A stretch of 64,000 nucleotides of DNA from Conus ventricosus (GCA_018398815.1 CM031601.1:30751293-30815292); one strand, 5' to 3'; counted from the stretch's first letter, positions 21,825-34,828 are shown. Translations and numbers: made by a program. The notes: generated by a model not told the origin, from the letters alone.

Positions 21825-23850
21825 CTTCTTCTTCTTCTTCGTTCACTCAGACAGGAACCCTAGAGGCATTGACAAAGGCTGCTGTACGTTGGAGGCCCTC
21901 CAGTGATCCATAAAGCTTTTCCCTCATCGGTGTGTTGGCAGGCCAGGTCTCTGCCCTTAGCTTTTCATGTGTGGGACTGTCCTGCAGGAAGTGTTCCACT
22001 GTCATTGGGGCTGTACCACATGGACAACCTGAAGACTCGCCCATGTGGAGTTTTGTGAACATGTGATGTTTCAGTCTGGAGTGCCCTGTCCTCAGTCGCA
22101 CAATGTTCACTAGGTCTGATCTGGGCAGCAGGTAGTATGCATCCCTCTTGTTGAAGTCTGGGTGCTGCTCAAGCCATCTACTGTTTTGCTTCTCCTTGAT
22201 AATGCTTTTGATTTCTTCAAAGGAGACTTCCTGCTCCAGTTGGGGCTGCTATCCTCCTTCCTTTGCCAATTGGTCAACTTCCCCATTGCCATATATGTTG
22301 CAGTGTGAGAGTATCCACTGGATGACAGTATTCTCAGTGGACTGCTGCAGAATGGCCTGGGTAGATACAAGGGAGTTGAGTTCCTTGTTTCGAGGATTTT
22401 AAAAAGCCCGCAGTTCTGATAAAGCATCAGAGAAGATGACAACTTTGGTATGTATTGCCCCTCTATTCTCATGCAGCATTCTGGCTGCTGACTTTAGTGC
22501 ATCTGCCTCAGCCTTGAAGTTTGTGGAGAACTTGCCAATTGGGATGGCTTGTCGGACAGAAGTTCCATCCATCAGCTTCAGGAAAACTCCTCCACCTCCG
22601 TTTCTGGTAGCCTCTTCTGCTGAGCCATCTGTACATGCATGTGTCCAGAACTTTGGGATATGTTTGCTCTATGTAGTCAGGGGTTACTGCTTTCTTCTCC
22701 TGTTCTGACTGTGTGCCCTTTGTTAGAATGCCAGGAATGGTGACTCTGATTTCTGGGAATTGATTTCTTTTCCATGATGGTAGTGAACTTGTGTGATGGA
22801 ACTGTCTTGTTCCCTTGTTGGAAAAGTTCAGGATCCTGTTTCTCAAGTCTGCGTGCGTTGTGCACAAAGCTGCTGCCCTTCAGTCTGCACTTGGTGGCCT
22901 CTAACATTCTTTTGTGCATGGGGTGATTCTTTGTCCTCTTAAATTTGGCAGACTGTATGAGAACTTTAGTGTCTCATCTGCTTTTGATGCTCTGAAGTCC
23001 TGTCAGAGTATCCATGGCTTGGATTGGAGTTGACTTGAGTGCACCTGTAATGATCCGGGATGCCTAATTCTGAATTCTTGAGGCCTGTTTAAAGCTATTT
23101 TTGGATGCTGTTCCCCATGAGCTGCTCCATATTCAAGGACAGGTCTTACTCGTCCAGGGTACAGCTTCTTCTGACTGGTATGGTCTGCACCCCAGGATGT
23201 TCCCGATAATTTTTTTGTCAATGCCAGGCGCTGTCTGGCTCTTGCCGTGCAGTTGTCGATCTATCATTTCAAGTCCTTCTTGAGTCAAATGCGACTCCTA
23301 GATAGGTTGGTGACTTGTCCTGTGGGAGGACATGACCTTTCACCTGAAGGCATGCACTTTGTTCTTTTGTCGCCGGGCTGAATACGGTGTATGCTATTTT
23401 CTTGGCATTGAGGGTCACAAGCCATTTCTTTGTCCATCTCTCGATCTTGTTCATAGCCTCCTGGATCCTTACTGTAGCTGGTGTAACATATTGTTCAGAG
23501 CACCAGATGACAAGATCATCTGCTTAAATTGCACCATGGATCCATGCAGGGATGTCAACCAGTATATCATTCATGAAGATGATAAACAATGTGGGAGAGC
23601 GAACCCCACCTTGTGGGACGCCGTCTTTCATTGTTTTTTGCTTGCTCTGGTATTTTTTGTTGTACCCAGGCTTTTCTGTTGGTCAGGCACTGGCTGATCC
23701 AGTTGTACATGTGGCCTGTGATCCCATACTGGTGCATCTTCAGCTTCAGACCGTTTTTCCAGACTTTTTCACAAGCTTTTTCTAGGTCGATCCAGATTGT
23801 TATGGTGTGCTTCTTGTCTTGGAGCGCATTCCTTGTGATGAGATGTGGTG
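21825..23850 (-). mobile_element. RNase H-bearing LINE, 5' truncated, decayed
   Basis: A minus-strand ORF2 remnant in an RNF213-like intron. Order from the right: RT palm start (WIDLEKA, LKLKMHQYGITGHMYNWIS) at about 23700-23790; a catalytic block with ADDLVIWC at about 23510 preceded by a stop; ERWTKKWLVTLNAKK and PTYLGVAFD (23270-23454); thumb (23003-23221); RNase H with ATRNGGGGVFLK (about 22600) and SDALSELRAF; IQWILSHCN and GNGEVDQLAK; and a C-terminal RLRTGHSRLKHHMF / CPCGTAPMTVEHFLQD block (21847-22110). It ends in a (GAA)n tail at 21825-21840. RNase H and the C-terminal zinc-like block fit I/R1-type LINEs. Confidence 0.8.
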
Positions 23851-24207
23851 TTCAGTTGTGTGCGCGGCTGTGCATGTACATGTGTGCATGCATGTGTGTG
23901 TTTGTGTTTGTGTGCCTCGTGCACACGTTTCCCACATAATTGTACTTGGTATGGGCATGTATCTAGCCAGAACTATCCAAGAGCATTCTGTCAGGTATAG
24001 TAGAGAGTGGACAGAGGTGTTGGATGAGCAACATAAAAGAGAGGACTGATGACAATACTCCTGCTCTGACTGAAGATAGAGGAATGTGAAGATTCTGACT
24101 GCCTTAGTGTCCATCATGGGAGGGACCCCTGAGACTTGCTGTCATGAGATAATGATTATGATGATAATGATATCAATAACAATGTATGTTTGTGTCTGTG
24201 TATGCAG

Positions 24208-24512
24208 AATCTGGAGCATGAGAGGGAGGTGAAAGGTGTGGCAGACGGGACATTAGGTTGCAGCTTTCCGGAGCGATGCTCACGAGCGAAAGAGAGTCTC
24301 CATCAGATGCGCCTCAAACTGGAGTCCTCCTCCTATGAACTGTCCACTCTGACTGCACTGGGCCAGCTTCGCTATGCTCTGAGCATGTGTGCCGCAATGC
24401 TGCATTCTCATGTAGTGCAGGCAGCTGAAGGTGGATATACCAGCTTGGAGTTCAAGGACCTTCTGATGGAAGCTGCCATCATATGTACCATGGGCAACAC
24501 TCCGTGGCCCAA
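24208..24512 (+). CDS. RNF213-like: RNF213-like exon
   Basis: Acceptor tgtgtatgcag ends at 24207; donor gtatgc starts at 24513. The 305-base exon starts in phase 0, matching the previous exon's end, and closes in phase 2. It reads NLEHEREVKGVADG... and ELSTLTALGQLRYALSMCAA, then FKDLLMEAAIICTMGN TPWPK. In RNF213 the equivalent region has a YLQEVARIRLCL-like helix followed by a segment ending in an NDWxRVYL-like motif; TPWPK stands at that position. The segment lies between the RING and the RZ finger. Frame is clean. Confidence 0.75.
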
Positions 24513-24938
24513 GTATGCTTTTTTTTCTTATTCTTCAGTACTGTTGCTGGCTTGTTTACTGGGGTATGTATATGGAAATACATGGTCAGAAGAGATGGGT
24601 TCCCTCTCATCCCACCTTTTCTTAGTTCAAACCTCTGATCTGCATAGTTTCGAAGTGAGGTGACTGCAGGCGGAAATTGAAAAACTTAAAAGAAAAGTTA
24701 CTGTTCCGTCAAAAGAAAGAGAGAAACAAATTACAAGAAAAAACATGATGCATCTTTCTTTTAAGTCTGATCAACATGGTTCTGTCCTATTGGATAAATA
24801 CATTTTGGGGCATTCTTGTGAATTTATATCAAAAGGTTTAGTTTGTATATCCATACTCTTTGCTGTTCTTGTCAGTATTGTTTGTAGACATATGCTTTTG
24901 TGTATATGCAGGCTTGCCCGTGGTTTTGTGTTTATGGG

Positions 24939-25005
<67 letters not shown>

Positions 25006-26234
25006 AAACCCGTGGGAAACTTAGTAGAAGAATTTGTATAACAAATTACGAGTTCCTAGATCATACACGTCTATTGGGGGTGTTGTAACAGAGCAGTCGC
25101 CCATGATTCTTACCTTAAAGATTCTAGGATGCATTTAAAACAAGAAATAATGACTAATACAAGTGAAATTTATGTGAATCTCAAAACTCTCAGAGAAATG
25201 AAGTGTCTGTCTTCTCTGATTATGCATTTAACAGTCCATCCATTTTGCTTCTGATGGGCATTTTTTACCTGTGCTGTGAGTTCTTTACAGATACTTTTCT
25301 GTTATGACTTTTGCATCCAGTGTTTCTCAGTGCAGATAGTTTACTTCAGTTTTCTTCTCATTTTGAATATTCAGAGAGTTGTTTCCTTGTACTGGCAGTG
25401 TAATCAGGTGATCATGTTCTGATAGTTGGGCCGTCATTTGTGGATTCACAGTCCTTTGTATGCCTTGGTTTTAGAGACTGACTTTCCTGATTCTGTAAAT
25501 CAGTCTTTATTTCTGTTGATAGAGCAGTTTTATGGTACTTTTGATCTAGACAGCATTATCTTTTCAGATTTTATGTTAAGACCCCCTTTTGTAATTTTTT
25601 TTCTTCACCATTGCTATTGATTTCAACAGCTGTTGTTGTTTTGACCACTTACAAGGCGTTTTCCATGTGGTATTTGTAAGGTGATTCATTTCGTTTCTGG
25701 TATTGGATAACACTGATCCTGTTTCATGGTTTACATGGCCTTTTCCAGTTGTTTTTGGTTCAGCTACCATCTTTCTTATGCTTTATGTAAATGTGACAAT
25801 GTGATACATCTTCTTTTGCCATTTGACAGGCATGCATTTTCAGAGCTGCTGGCTTGTAATGTTATTAATGACAATGGATGTTTATGGTGCATTGCTATGA
25901 ATAGCCCTAAGCGCTTTTGAAGTTCTTCACACACACACACACCACACAACACCACACATAGCAGTACTGCTGTGCACTCCCCCCATGACACATGCATGCT
26001 TATGCGCATAGACAGACACACAACACACGAGGCAAAAAGGAATCAAGCTATAAGTAGTAAAATGAACGAGATGACTTGCAGGAAGCTAGAAAATTAAAAA
26101 TGAAGAAAGAGGAAGGAAGCCTATTGCTCGCAAATGAGGAATATGAAGGAGATATGTATTAGCAGAGGATTGCAAGGGCTGACTTAAAGTGTACAACTAG
26201 AAAAGATCAGAAAGATAGGATGGAGTTTGACCAT
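24513..26234. other. Intron sequence
   Basis: (TG)n at 24942-25004 and a short CA-rich tract at about 25928-25960. No gene is seen. Confidence 0.5.
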
Positions 26235-27215
26235 TCAGAAACTGAGGAAAGACGGTTGATAATCGGTGCACTTTTGAAAAGGTAGCCAGTGAAGAGAATG
26301 TAGGAGAAGAGCAAAATAAGTAGATTTATAACATCTGAAAACTACTCTGGTTGAATTATTCCATATTTTCTGGACATGATGAATAAGATGTTTAAGCCAA
26401 ACAGCGAGAAGAGAATTGCTGAAGCAGTCTTGCTGTGAATGTACAAAAGAACAGATTACAGCTTTTGGTTGCATCCACAGAAAGAAGATGCTGAACAGAA
26501 CTGATGCGGTGGAGTTCAGGTGGAGGGGACATGCCACTGGAATGTTAAGTGTCTCATCCAGTGTGAACAACCAAGATTACAAACTTAGATTAGCAAGTGA
26601 GGCAGTTGTATAGCTGGACAAATGTTGCAAAAGACTCAGAGGAAAGAACAAATTGTTTGCAGTGAAATTCATTTCTGTTTTGCCATTACTCAGCTGGAGC
26701 TTATTGTCTGTCATCCAAGCTTTATTATCAGGAATGCATTCTTGTGTATTCTGATTGATAAATGGTAACTTGGACAATTTACCAAACTTGGTTATGATCA
26801 GTAAAACTATGGTGAGATGGAGTGCACTAAGAGACTATGTCAGAGATAGGTTGGATATAAAAGACAGTGAGAATGGGCCCTGCACAGATACCAGTGGAAC
26901 TCCAATGGCAAGTCTGCGGGGGAAGAGATGCGGTCATTAATGGAAACAACTTGAGTGCAACCAGAAAGATGCAAATGAAATCAGGAGAGTGTGGCTCCAG
27001 AAACAAAAAAACTGAAGACAAGAAAGAAGAGAAGCATAATTCATAATATCAAATGCAGCAGATAGGTCCAGCAGAAAGGAGAGAAATTTGAGCATCATCA
27101 AATTTCTTGGGTTCATTTCATCTCCTTGAGTAAGGGGTTGCCCAGTTTTGTCCCTGCTTTTCCCCACTGGTATTAACTGAGAGTTAGGCTTGCTTTCTCT
27201 GTTCTTTGACCATTT
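26235..27215 (-). pseudogene. CR1/L2-type LINE reverse transcriptase remnant
   Basis: Minus-strand fragments in RT order: FLLDLSAAFDIMNYASLL (27080 region), a degraded GVPQGSVLGP block with GPILTVFYIQPISDIVS (26827-26890), then NKAWMTDNKLQLSNGKTEM (about 26650-26720), and a 3' block with LHSLHWLPFQKCTDY near 26250-26310. The FADD turn is lost. Same broad type as the remnant at 4392-4835. Not functional. Confidence 0.7.
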
Positions 27216-27359
27216 CATAAGGATGTCTTTTATACATAGGAATTATTTGAGTATGATAATAATGCTTTATACATGTTAGTTGGTGCCAACATTTTCCTTG
27301 ATAAAAGATTATCTTTGTATCAGTTTACAAGAGTTTGTATGCTTTGTGACTTTATGAAT

Positions 27360-30300
27360 TATTTTTCCCAGGGGCCTTTCTTAAGTTTTTGGGACTTGGT
27401 CCCCAAAAGTTTTTTCTTCCCTATTTCTTACAACCCCTTTTTCTTGGGTGACCAAAAGCAAGTTAAAAAAAAAAAAAAATATGTTTAAATTTTTTGTTTA
27501 AGATTTGGGGTTGTTTTGCCTTGACGAATCGTTGGGGATCAGTGATTTTCATTTTGGGGTTTTTTTTTATTTTTTTTTTTTTTAAGCAAAATAAAAATTT
27601 AGAGGGAAAAAAACATTGGACCGGTTTTGGTTTTGGAAAATTTGGAATTAAAAAAAAAGGGGGGAAAATTTTTTCTGTAATTTAGATTTTTTGGAAGCAC
27701 CGGGGGAGTTTGGGAAAAGATGCATGGGGATCCGGGAAGACCAGCCGGGGGGGGTAAACAAAAAAAGGGGGGGAGTGATTAAATGGTTTAATTGTTTGTG
27801 GGGGCGACAACAACAAAACCTTTTAAAAGGCTTTCTGGATGGGCCCAAAGGGGTCCCGTTAAAAAAGAGGGTGAGGTTTTTTTTTTTTTCTTCCTGACAA
27901 AACCCGCCGGGCAAAAAAAACCCCCTTGTAGTTTTAAAGGGAAAATCGGCAGCATTAAAAAGGGGGAGGGGGAAAGCACAAAAAAAAGGAGGGGGTTTTG
28001 AAGAAACCCACCACGGCTGGAGATGAGCCCCGAAGAAAATAAAGTTTTTTGTTTGAATAAAATTTTGAAAAAAAACAAGGGGTTTTTTAAAAGGGAAAAG
28101 GGGTTTTTTAATTTTTTTTTTTTTGAAAACCAAAAATTTTTTCTTTGAGAAACCTTTCTCTTAAAAAGTTTCCCAAAGGGGAAAAATTTGGGTTGTTAAA
28201 AACCTTTTCCCCCCCAACTCTGAAAAAAATTTCCACAGTAAAAAGGGGGGCCGATTGACTTTTAGTTCCAATTTAAAAACCCAAAATTTTAAAAAATTTT
28301 TTGGGGCCGGGTGACAGGTAAAATTTTTTTGGGTTTTTTTTGAAAATTTTTGGGGGTTTTTTCCCCTAGGGGGAAATTCCCCCCTTTTTTTTTTTTTTTT
28401 TTTTTAAAACCCAACAATTTTTTGACTTTTAAAGTTTTTAAATAAATGTTTGAATTAAATAGGGGAAAAACCCCCTTTTTTAAACTGGTTTTTTGGGCCC
28501 CGAAAATTTTGGGCCCCTTTTAATTGCTGCCAAAATTTGTTTCGGGTTTTCAAAAAGAAAAAAAACCGGTCTAAAGGGATCTTTTAAAAGAAAGTTTAAG
28601 GGGGAAATTTCGATACCTTCCGATTTTTTCGAAAGTTTTCCCCCCCCCCCCCCCCCCCCCCGCATGCCCTTTGCCTTTTATTTCCTTCAGAAACACCCCG
28701 CAATCTTTTTTTTTCCCGTTTGTTTAAACCCAAAAAGGTAAAATTTTTTTAAAGCCGAAAAATTTTTTTGGGGAAAATTTGTCAAATAGGGCCGAAGGAA
28801 AAGCGGGGTTTTTTTTTAAAAAAATTTCTCCGCTTACGGCACCTGGAGAAATTTTTTAAAAAACGGGATCCCCTTTTTTTTAAAATTTTTTTCCTGTTTA
28901 ATTTTTAAAATGGGAAAAATTGAGTTTTTTGTGGTTCCGGGGCTTTAAAATTTTTGCAGGAAAAAAATTTTTGTGATTACTGTTTTTATTCCTTTTTATT
29001 TTTATGAATTTTTTTTTTGAAACGCCCGCCATAAAAGCCGCGTAAAAAAAAAATTTCTTTTGGTTCCCCTCGAAGGCCTTTTCGTCTCTCAGGGGGTTTT
29101 TTCCCCCTTTTTTAAAAATAGAGGGGGTTTAAGGGGGGGTTTTTTTTAAGCCATGATGGGGCTTCAAAACCCCATGGGAGTTAACAAGGGGCCCGGGCCC
29201 GGCCCTTTTTGGGGCCCAGCCTTGGGAGAAAAAAAAAAAAACCCCCTTCCCGGGTTTTTTTACGGGGCCCGGGCCTGCCCCCCCCTTTTCTTCCCTGCCC
29301 CCCCTTCCCCTACCCCCCCCAAAAGGGGGGGAGCGGTTTAAAAACGGGAAAAAGGGAAACCCCGAAAGGGAAAGGCCACCCAAAATATTGAGCCTGCCCA
29401 AACCGGGGGGCCCCCTTCCCCCCCGGGGGGGGGGGGGGTTGGACAAAAGGCTTTCATCGTGGGGGCCCCCGGGGGGGGGTTGGGGGGCCGGGGGGTAAGG
29501 GGTTTTTCCCCCCGGGGGGGTCGGGAGGGGAACCCTTAAAGGCTCCCCCCCCGGGGGGGGAAACGCTTGCCCCACCCCGGCCGCTCCCCCCCTTTAAGTG
29601 ACCCCCCTACCCCCCCCCCGGGGCCCCCTTTGGAAAAACCAAAAAAAAGGTTCCTCGCCCCGGGAAACCCAAACGCTGGTGGAAAGGCAAAAAATTTTTC
29701 CTGGAGAAAAAACCCCCTTTTTTACCCCTTTTGGGAGGTCCGACTTTTTCCTTATTTGTTTTTTTTTGCAAATTTTTAATTTGTTTTTGGGGTTGGTTGT
29801 ACCATTTTTTTTAAACCCATTTGGTAAGGTTTTTTATGAAATTTTTTGCCTTTTTAACTTTATGGAATTTTTTAAAAAACAATTTTTTTTTTCCCCCCCC
29901 CCCCCCCCCCTTTTTTTTTTTTCCTTTTTTTTCCCCAAATTTTTTTTTTTTGGATTTTTAAAAAAAAAATTTTTCCAATTTTTTTTTTTTGGTTTTTTCA
30001 AATAACAATTTTTCACTGGTGCCTCCCAATGTTTGGGTTTGCTCTAAGGATTTGTCCCCTTTTTCCTTTTTCCCCGGATTTTGGGTTTTTAAAATAAAAA
30101 ACCCTTTTTCTTTTGGCCCAAGCCCGGAATTTAAAACCCCTTCAAAGTTTTTTTCCCTTTTTTTTTTTTTTTAAAAAAAATCCCTCTAAGTCATTTTGGT
30201 AGATTTTGGAATTTTGTTCAAAAAAAACCCCCTTTTTCACTCGGTGCCTACCCAAATTTTTTTGGATTTTTTTAAAAACAACCTTCCTAGTCTTTTGGTA

Positions 30301-30660
30301 CCTGACCTTTCGGGAGTTTTGTTTTTTAAAAAACAACTCCCTTAAAATTTTTTTTGGTACCCAAATTTTGGGTTTTGTCCAAAAACAAATCCTTTCTTGT
30401 CATTTTTTATTTGTATTTTGGAATTTTTTTTAAAATTTTATGCCCATTTGTCAGCGAAATTGCCGACTTTTGAGCCCTTTTTTAAAAAAGCAAGCCCTTT
30501 TTAGTTGGGAAGTATGAACCAAAGAAGAGAGAAGTTATGTTTTGATGCTTTGTTTTGCCATTAAAGTAAGGGTTTTTTTTTTGGGGCTAAAGCCTCTCCA
30601 GATTGAGGGCTAAAGCTCCGTTTTCCCCATTTATTTATGTGTTTTGACTTTATGATCGTC
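27360..30660. other. Homopolymer-ridden sequence, probably low-quality consensus
   Basis: From about 27360 almost every base call is doubled or run together (runs of A, T, G and C of 4-20 bases, e.g. around 28650 and 29880-29950), unlike all flanking sequence. Open frames here are compositional accidents (Phe/Lys/Pro/Gly runs). I interpret it as poor read consensus rather than biology, and do not annotate genes in it. Confidence 0.7.
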
Positions 30661-30704
30661 ATTTTTTTTCAGCGAGGGGCGCGGGGTTTTAACGAGTGGG
30701 GGGG

Positions 30705-32045
30705 TGTAGCCGGGTGCTAACGTGTCATTTTTTTTTGGGTTTCCCTTTTTTTGGGTGAAAATGTTTTTGTTCGGTTATTTCCCCTTACCCCCTTTGGTCG
30801 AAACTCTTTTTTTTTTATTGTGTAATTTTTTTAAAAACAGAAAACCTCAAAACCTACATAGTTGATGTTCGTCATAAAGCCCCAAAAAATCAATGTATTT
30901 GATTATTACAACCGTACTGGGCTGAGAAACCCATTTTTCTCAAACGGGGATTTTGCACGAGCAATCTTGGGGGCCCCTTTTTCAAATTGTCTGCCGAATG
31001 AATTTTGAATAATCTTGATTTTTCAAAAAGTAAGAGGAAAACCGAAAAATCTGAAAATGCATTTAAAAATAAACCTTTAAACTTTCATTTCGTAATGCAT
31101 GCCTATGATCTTTTTGTAAAAGCTTGCGACATACGAAAGACTTCACGCCCGGGCCCTTTTGCAGTCGCCTTCTTTTTTTTTGTCGGAGTTTTGATCCAAA
31201 TTTTTCATTTTATAAAAATTTGGGGTTCCCCATCGAAATCTTTCTAATGACCCATTTCTGTTTTTGAAATACACTGAAAAAGTGTAAATTTTTTTTGACA
31301 GGGCCGTTTTAACAGGTTTTTCATTGAAAATTGTGCAAAAAATAGGGCCGAAGTGAAAAGTCAGCGGTTTTTTGCAAAACTTTAAACCCAAAATTCTCCC
31401 TTTGGACGGCATCCCGGATAATGAATTTTTGTATAAAAAAGGAGATGCCGCTTTTTTTTCATTCAAATTTTTTTTACGCTGTTTGTTTTTTCACGAAATA
31501 AAAAGGGAAAATTAAGACGGGGTTTTTTAAAAGTGGCTTACTCGGGACATTAATCAGCAATGATTTTTGACAGGAAACAAAATTTTCAATGTGCCTTATG
31601 CTTTTTTTTCTTGTGTTCTGAGGTTTCATCGGTAGTAAATATGTTTTTAAAAGTTTGAAAGGGCAGCGAGCCCGACACATAAAGCCGCGATAGAAAACAC
31701 AAATTTTTGTTGGTTCCGGCCTCGGGGGCCTGTTTGTCCTTTCACTGGGTCGCTGGCCTTTGCGGGCCGGTATTTTTTATAAAGTAGAGCGTGGTGTGAG
31801 AATGGGGCAGAGTGTTCCCCTAGAGTTCTGATGTGAGCGCTGGCGTGAGAGGCAGAGGGGGCGCGCTCAGTGCGCTGAGTGGGTGGAGCGAGGGTTCCCC
31901 GGCGCGTTCCCGGGTTGGCTCCTAGCCAGGGAAGGGAAAAAAAAGAAAAAAAACTCCACGTCGCCACTGGTCTTTTTGTGGTGTTGTCCCTGGGGTTCCC
32001 GCATTCCACTTGCCTGTCTTCACCTCCACTTACCCCTCCACACCA
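30705..32045 (+). mobile_element. Solo LTR (copy 2), inverted relative to copy 1
   Basis: Starts TGTAGCCGGGTGCTAACG and ends CCACACCA, collinear over its whole length with the reverse complement of 19143-20541. Shared landmarks include AACTATGTAGGTT, CTCAGCGCACTGAGCG and GTGAAGACAGGC. It carries many homopolymer discrepancies because it lies in the low-quality block. No target duplication is visible. Part of the apparent divergence from copy 1 may be sequencing error. Confidence 0.65.
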
Positions 32046-33006
32046 CCATAAACATCTTAAGCTTTGCGGAAACATAATTTTGTTCGTGCAACGAAATGGA
32101 AGTCCAAGCATTGGTGAACCCAAAAAGGGGGAAGCTTGTTAAGTTGAGCAGGGGGGAGTTCAGGTTTTCAAACTTTCCCAAATGAAATTTTGTTCTGTTC
32201 GGTTGGGCATGGAACCATTCACTCCAGCATTTTGTATGTGCTTTTACCATGAATAACCCCAAACTTTTGCCTCGTTAGTTTTATCCTTCATTTTTTGAAA
32301 TGAAATTTTAGGGGGATAATTCTGCACCTTTTTTTTTTTTTTTTTTTTTGATGGGAGGACCGATAGCTTCAAATTCTTTTTTTCTATCCCTTCCCGGGCC
32401 CTGTTTTTTCCCCACTTTGCAAAAAAAGTCCCCCTATTAAGATTGGAAATTGGCTGACTTGTGTGCAACAAAAAGTGATACTCATTCAGATGATCAAAAC
32501 CTATTTACCCATTTCGATGTGATTTTTTTTTCACGGGGTTTTTCTTGTGTTTAGTAGTTAATATTATGGTAAGGCCTTGACAATGTTGAAAAATTTTATG
32601 GGACTAAAATATTTTGATTGGTTTAAATTTAAGAACAAACGGAAGCTGAAGGGTCTTGGCTTGATGATGTAATGATCAAGGGAACCCAAAAAAACCCCGG
32701 TATGAGAAAATCTTTCCCAGGGATTCTCACACATTGTTGTTTGGTATGTACTCTTCCAACAAACTACCCCCCTGTTTGCTTTGTTTACAAACAGGAAAGA
32801 GGAAAACCCTTCCCCCCCCCTTTCCCCCCCTAAAGTTTAAGCATGGGAAAATTTGAGAACAGTTTTCTGGCCTGTTTTCTGTAAGCTGGTAGCAGCCCCG
32901 ACAAAAAAATATCGACAGTGAAAAAAATGCTTGCTTTAAATTTAAGAAAAAAAATTAAAAAGCGAATTTTTTTCCCTGTGGTGCCCCTACACTTGCTGGG
33001 GTCGCA
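32046..33006. other. Unassigned, low-quality sequence
   Basis: Intron of the RNF213-like gene with homopolymer-type artefacts; T run at 32331-32349. No feature is supported. Confidence 0.4.
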
Positions 33007-33070
33007 GGCATGCGTTGGTGCGGTGAATGGCCATCCGTGCTTGGTTTTTGAAGGTCGATTTCAGTTTCCT
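33007..33070 (+). CDS. RNF213-like: Probable RNF213-like RZ-type zinc-finger exon (partial)
   Basis: After an acceptor-like cttgctggggtcgcag (ending 33006) the translation contains NGHPCLV. This is the core of the RZ finger (C-x-NGHP-[YC]-x-x-GECG) found in RNF213 and ZNFX1. Flanking residues are displaced by apparent one-base errors: a Cys codon TGC lies one base out of frame before NGHP, and EG-R follows where GECGR is expected. Its position between the post-RING exons and the exon at 34829 agrees with RNF213 order. The 3' border is not defined. The call depends on the context and on errors in this low-quality block. Confidence 0.4.
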
Positions 33071-34828
33071 TTAGTTTTTGGAGCTTTTTTTGTTTTTTTT
33101 GTTTTTAAGTCCGGGAGTTCTGAATTCCACCTATTTGCATCCTAAAAGTGTTTTTTTGGGTGATATTTTTGGATTGCTGTGCTGGTTATTATGCCGTGAC
33201 AAAAATAATGGTAAAGTTCATGTAAAAAAAATTAAGAGCTTTTTGAGAGAGGGACTTAAAAAAATTACGCTTGGGGGAAAAAATAATGAAAAATTTTTTA
33301 AAAAAGTTAAATGTCTTGGGTTAACTTTTTTAGTTTTTTTTAAAATTTTGCTGGAAAGAAAAACCCGTTGCAAAAGGTAAGTAAATGCTTTGGGGATATT
33401 TTTAATTTTTGATAAAGTTGTTTTAAAACAAAAAATGAAAAACTCTTTTCAGATCCCCGTTTGTAACATTGCATGCAAACATTTCTGTGTAATAAAAATA
33501 AGGGGGAGAAAACCCTTGTGAGAGCAAGTAAAGCTTAAGGGATTTTGCTTTTTTGAAAAAAATGTTGTTTCTAAAATAGTTCAGGAAGAACCCTGATGTG
33601 AATGTGTACAGTCAGGGCGTTCCTGACGGTACTTTTCTGTTGGCCTGAATACCGACTATTTGGAAAGATGCCCGCAGCTTCGGTCAGGGTTTTAACAGCA
33701 CCTGCTGTTTGAATGTAGTTTCTTGTTTGTTCTGTCCTGCATGTACAGTGATCACTTCCCATCGTCAATCAACTGTTCTATTTTTTGGCTTCAGTAGTGC
33801 ACTTTGTCCATAAAAAGTAACTTTCAATTTTTCACATGAAAAAATTTTTTTTTAACTTTTACAAAAGGGCTTTGTGGAAAAAAAACCTAGTTTGTGATAT
33901 TTTTATGGCACACTTTTCAATTAAGTTATGGTTTCTTGTATGAAAGGGTAAGGGTTGAATCCGTATATCTGTCTGCCCTGTTGTGAAATAATCCAAAGCC
34001 TTGGGGAAATAGTCATCAAATGATAGTGGGTTTTTTTTTGTTTGTTTGTTTGTTTTTTAAGAGATTTTGTGTACAAGTAATCCTTTTGGTTTTAGTTTTT
34101 GGGGGGAAGTGGGAGGGGGATGGGGTTAAAAGCAGGCATTGGGGTCCTTTTAAAAAACTTTCGTTTTTTTTTTTTTTTGGTGTTTTTGTCCTTTACTTTT
34201 GTTCTGGCATTTCTGATCCTGCTTTTTTCCCTGATGTCACTCGGGGTTTTTGGGTATCCCAGTACCAGCTTCCATCCACTCGAAGATTTTGAACGATTGG
34301 TCAGTCCAAAAATGATGCATGTGCAAAAAAAAACCCCCCGTTTCCAAACATTATCACCCACCACATCAGTCATCGACGCCCCAATCAAAATTCCTGCCCC
34401 GCTTTGTGGCAAGCTCGTTTTGGATTCCCCCTCCCTCAATCCCTCCCAGGTGGTTTTTTCAAAATCTTTGTGTTTTCGACGTCGGGGCGGTTATTTTGAA
34501 ATGGAAAATCCCCTTCAGTGGAGGTCCTCACTCAGTTTGACTCGATGAATGAGCAGTTACTGTCATCAAGAAGGGGGAAAATTTTTTTCACAAAGTTAAA
34601 TCGAAGGGATTACTGAACAACACCAAAAAGTTGGGGTTTAAATGTGGAGAACCCTTTTGGTGCACTGGGATGTAACCTTCTTTAAATGTATTTGAGATTG
34701 GGTCTAATACATGAGGGGGGATCTGGATGGGGATGCTAACACATAAATGCCACTGAAGGGGGGGGAAAAATAAGATGCAAGATTAAACAAAAGTAGACCC
34801 TGTGGGATGTTGGATTCTTTGTGTGCAG
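33071..34828. other. Unassigned, low-quality sequence
   Basis: Homopolymer-rich. I see no supportable exon, though RNF213 order predicts a short exon between the RZ finger and 34829. Confidence 0.4.

Noticed and set aside
27648..30336. Many open frames of 60-160 codons on both strands
   Set aside because: They consist of Phe/Lys/Pro/Gly runs produced by homopolymers in a low-quality block; no domain or splice structure.
32046..32300. Internal region of the LTR element after copy 2
   Set aside because: No primer-binding site or gag/pol similarity follows the LTR end.
33571..33768. Minus-strand frame with normal base composition
   Set aside because: Looks like ordinary sequence amid artefacts, but no family recognised; may be a repeat fragment.
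34099..34548. Possible exon with Cys/Pro-rich translation
   Set aside because: It contains a VIDAPIK segment slightly like the post-RZ part of RNF213, but base quality is poor and no splice sites fit.
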